From Comamonadaceae bacterium (lineage in GTDB: Bacteria; Pseudomonadota; Gammaproteobacteria; Burkholderiales; Burkholderiaceae_C): a stretch of 64,000 nt of DNA. Position numbers and translations under genes: made by a program. The stretch is taken from positions 62,001-126,000 of the forward strand of contig JAIYAR010000018.1 of the NCBI GenBank assembly GCA_027488985.1. The letters are read 5' to 3'. The notes under the pieces are model-generated. The model ran no database searches and was not told where the DNA came from. It saw nothing but the letters and a program-made list of their open reading frames with translations. This document shows, in pieces, positions 61,604-64,000 of this stretch (position 1 is its first letter; the number at the start of each line of letters is the position of its first letter).

Positions 61604-62572
61604 CTAAGGCAAATTGCTTAACTTGCGTGCAGTGCAGCCGGACTCCGGCGTGGCTGGGGGCAGCCTCCACAGCCGTTCCGCATTTTTGTGGGCCACCGCA
61701 TGGGCAACCTCGTCGGGCAAGCCGCTCAATGCTCGCCGCCAGAACGCAACTTGATGCACATACTTTTCGGACCAGTCCTCTGGCCACACGTTGTCGATTG
61801 CAAATACGAACCGGTCCGGATATCGCAGCATGAGTGCCCTCCAGTCGGGGCTGAGTTCATCACCCACAAACATGTCCGTCCAAGGCTGTGTGCTTTCGCT
61901 TACTTTGACCGGGTTGGCGTGCGATGTGAGGAACACCACGTTCGCATGCGCTGAAAGCAGGCGGTCGGCGTCAAGCGGGTCCAGCTGCGCCATATGAATC
62001 AGCGCGAAAGGATGTTGCGGATATCTGCGCAGCAGAGTGTTCAGCTCCTCCATGCGCTTTACGCGGGCCGCAGAGCCATAGCGCTGGGTGAGCCAGCGAA
62101 ACTCGTAATGCAAAACCACCGGCCAGCCTTTGGCTATCGCCTGCTGCATGGCCGCCTGCACTTGCGGGGTGGCTGCGTCCAGGTAGACCTCGCGTGCCCG
62201 ATCACCCTTGGGGGCGTGTGCAAGGATGATCTCATTCATCCCCTTATAGGCCGGCTGGCTTAGCTGCTCGTTGAGTTGCTTGTGGTAGCCCGGAAGGTTC
62301 TCGTCATAAGCTCGACCTTTGGTGCGTACCGCCGGAACGATGCAGTCAGGGTAGGCTGTGCCGAAGGCCAACATCTCGCCACTAGTGACCTTGCCACGTG
62401 TCGACAACACCACCTGCGACACACCTGCACGTGCCAGGTACTTGACCACGCGCTCTCTGGAAACATCGTCATCAAATTGGCTATGCGCATCAATGAAGGG
62501 CAAGGCCTGTAGCGCGCCATGGGTAGCGCCCATCAGCAACAAACAGATAAGGCGGGCAGAGGGTAGTTTCAT
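61604..62572 (-). CDS. Exported amidohydrolase-like protein with altered metal motif
   Basis: A 322-residue protein with a signal peptide (MKLPSARLICLLLMGATHGALQA) and the TIM-barrel layout of amidohydrolase-2 family proteins. The usual first metal motif DxHxH reads DAHSQ (D28, H30, Gln32), so one zinc-ligand His is replaced by Gln. Later His residues (HYEFRW, HMAQLDP) and a late Asp (AIDNVWPEDW) remain. It may have changed metal use or activity. It is a single gene between two others in the same direction. Confidence 0.75.
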   Translation of the reverse strand: MKLPSARLICLLLMGATHGALQALPFIDAHSQFDDDVSRERVVKYLARAGVSQVVLSTRGKVTSGEMLAFGTAYPDCIVPAVRTKGRAYDENLPGYHKQLNEQLSQPAYKGMNEIILAHAPKGDRAREVYLDAATPQVQAAMQQAIAKGWPVVLHYEFRWLTQRYGSAARVKRMEELNTLLRRYPQHPFALIHMAQLDPLDADRLLSAHANVVFLTSHANPVKVSESTQPWTDMFVGDELSPDWRALMLRYPDRFVFAIDNVWPEDWSEKYVHQVAFWRRALSGLPDEVAHAVAHKNAERLWRLPPATPESGCTARKLSNLP

Positions 62573-62629
62573 GCGCTCGGGTCCTAAGGGCTGAAGCCCC
62601 TTGAACCGAGGCAGAAGCTGCCAAGCAGT

Positions 62630-64000
62630 CTACATATTTCTGCGGTACTGCCCGCCGACTTCAAACAAGGCACTGGTGATCTGACCCAGCGAGCACACAC
62701 GCACCGCGTCCATCAACACCTCAAACACGTTCTGGTTGTCAATGACGGACTGCTGCAGCTTCTTGAGCATGGCAGGCGACTCTGCAGCGTGCAAAGTGTG
62801 GAAGTCGGCCAAGCGTTTGAGCTGGTTTTGCTTCTCGTCGTCGGTACTGCGGGCCAGTTCCAGCTTGTCCAGCACGGCATCGCCATGCGGATTGCGGAAG
62901 GTGTTCACGCCGATGATGGGCAGCTCGCCGGTGTGCTTGAGCATCTCGTAGTGCATGGACTCGTCCTGGATCTTGCCGCGCTGGTAGCCGGTCTCCATCG
63001 CACCCAGGACTCCGCCGCGATCGGCAATGGCTTCAAATTCCTTCAGAACTGCTTCTTCAACAAGCTCGGTCAGCTCCTCGATGATGAAGGCGCCCTGGTT
63101 GGGGTTCTCGTTCTTGGCCAGGCCCCACTCGCGGTTGATGATGAGCTGGATGGCCATGGCACGGCGCACCGAGTCTTCGGTGGGCGTAGTGATGGCCTCG
63201 TCAAATGCGTTGGTGTGCAGGCTGTTGCAGTTGTCGTAAATCGCAATCAAGGCCTGCAGCGTGGTGCGGATGTCGTTGAACTGGATTTCCTGTGCGTGCA
63301 GGCTGCGGCCACTGGTTTGGATGTGGTACTTGAGCTTCTGACTGCGCTCGTTGGCACCGTATTTTTCTTTCATGGCCACGGCCCAGATGCGGCGCGCGAC
63401 GCGCCCCATCACGGTGTACTCGGGGTCCATACCGTTGCTGAAGAAGAAGCTCAGGTTGGGCGCGAAGTCGTCAATGTGCATGCCGCGCGCCAGGTACGCC
63501 TCCACAAACGTAAAGCCGTTGGACAGCGTAAATGCCAGCTGGCTGATGGGGTTGGCCCCGGCCTCGGCAATGTGGTAGCCGCTGATGGACACGCTGTAGA
63601 AGTTGCGCACGTCGTGGTGAACAAAGTACTCGGCAATGTCACCCATTACCTTCAACGAGAACTCGGTGCTGAAGATGCAAGTGTTCTGGCCCTGGTCTTC
63701 TTTCAAGATGTCGGCTTGCACCGTGCCGCGCACATTGGCCAGCACCCATTCCTTGATCTTGGCGACTTCGGTATCTGTGGGTTCCCGGCCATTGTCGGCT
63801 TTGAACTTGTCGATGTTCTGGTCGATGGCCGTGTTCATGAACATGGCCAGAATCGACGGCGCAGGGCCGTTGATGGTCATGGACACACTGGTGCTCGGGC
63901 TGCACAAATCAAACCCGCCATAGAGCACTTTCATGTCGTCCAGCGTGGCAATGCTCACGCCGCTGTTGCCCACTTTGCCGTAGATGTCCGGACGCGGGTC
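62630..64000 (-). CDS. IcmF-type fused acyl-CoA mutase, C-terminal part
   Basis: The frame is open from the window edge at 64000 to a stop at 62630 (456 codons visible, 5' end missing). The sequence is the catalytic methylmalonyl-CoA mutase domain: [53 protein letters not shown] and [16 protein letters not shown]. The C-terminal region ([13 protein letters not shown] to RRNM) is typical of IcmF, the fused isobutyryl-CoA mutase with an internal GTPase chaperone. The B12-binding and GTPase parts would lie beyond the window, so a plain mutase cannot be fully ruled out. Role: carbon-skeleton rearrangement of branched acyl-CoA. Confidence 0.85.
   Translation of the reverse strand, partial: DPRPDIYGKVGNSGVSIATLDDMKVLYGGFDLCSPSTSVSMTINGPAPSILAMFMNTAIDQNIDKFKADNGREPTDTEVAKIKEWVLANVRGTVQADILKEDQGQNTCIFSTEFSLKVMGDIAEYFVHHDVRNFYSVSISGYHIAEAGANPISQLAFTLSNGFTFVEAYLARGMHIDDFAPNLSFFFSNGMDPEYTVMGRVARRIWAVAMKEKYGANERSQKLKYHIQTSGRSLHAQEIQFNDIRTTLQALIAIYDNCNSLHTNAFDEAITTPTEDSVRRAMAIQLIINREWGLAKNENPNQGAFIIEELTELVEEAVLKEFEAIADRGGVLGAMETGYQRGKIQDESMHYEMLKHTGELPIIGVNTFRNPHGDAVLDKLELARSTDDEKQNQLKRLADFHTLHAAESPAMLKKLQQSVIDNQNVFEVLMDAVRVCSLGQITSALFEVGGQYRRNM

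Noticed and set aside
1..64000. tRNA, rRNA, CRISPR arrays, transposases or prophage genes
   Set aside because: I searched intergenic gaps by eye for cloverleaf ends, spaced direct repeats and DDE-type proteins and saw none.

Overview
The window reads as a chromosomal segment of a betaproteobacterium of the Burkholderiales, most likely Comamonadaceae (Rhodoferax/Curvibacter/Polaromonas-like). The basis is the moderately high G+C, the protein families seen (Bug-type solute receptor, DUF1840, DUF3297, PHA granule proteins, TIGR02285) and several copies of a roughly 50-bp intergenic repeat (core CTCATGGAATGTGCGCGAGC and variants) that I associate with that family. No rRNA, tRNA or CRISPR was found. 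Genes run off both ends of the window.

Region 1 (1-11765, minus strand) is one tightly overlapped surface-polysaccharide operon of 13 genes. It opens with an EPS-associated MarR-type regulator that has a perfect inverted repeat just upstream. Next come wbpA/B/D/E-type genes for UDP-GlcNAc(3NAc)A. The rest looks like a pathway to a CDP-linked, C-methylated 6-deoxyhexose: rfbF, rfbG, an RmlC-like epimerase, a C-methyltransferase, an acyltransferase, an SDR reductase and a CmcI-type methyltransferase. The last gene in view is a Wzx-type flippase cut by the window edge.

Region 2 (11830-20238) is a storage-lipid neighbourhood: a two-domain fatty acyl-CoA reductase, a phasin, a patatin-like lipase, a TetR regulator, a TPR-like protein, a WS/DGAT wax-ester synthase, an acyl-CoA-binding protein and a PHA-system protein. 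Together they can take acyl-CoA to fatty alcohol and then wax ester, and coat the granule.

Region 3 (20273-30860) holds an orphan Bug receptor and a Liv-type ABC importer operon bracketed by two AMP-forming acyl-CoA ligases. A Crp/Fnr regulator is divergent from it, with a perfect palindrome in the shared intergenic region. The layout suggests import of a carboxylic acid coupled to CoA activation.

Region 4 (30966-49412) is mixed housekeeping and signalling: four c-di-GMP enzymes in the wider window, htpG behind a sigma32-like promoter, a pseudouridine synthase, a DCC-Coq7 fusion, M14 and M48 peptidases, and an RsbQ-like hydrolase next to a PAS-GGDEF protein (an energy-stress sensor with a c-di-GMP output).

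Region 5 (49860-50557) is the most unusual item: what looks like a complete integron gene cassette. It has a GTTAGGC left end, one gene with a signal peptide and a transglutaminase-like triad, and a 71-bp attC site. It stands alone, with no integrase or neighbouring cassette in view.

Region 6 (50892-64000) carries dbpA, a small orphan protein, a second complete Liv-type ABC operon ending in an arylformamidase-like hydrolase, a 1053-residue HAMP-PAS-GGDEF-EAL protein, an exported amidohydrolase-like protein and the C-terminal part of an IcmF-type acyl-CoA mutase.
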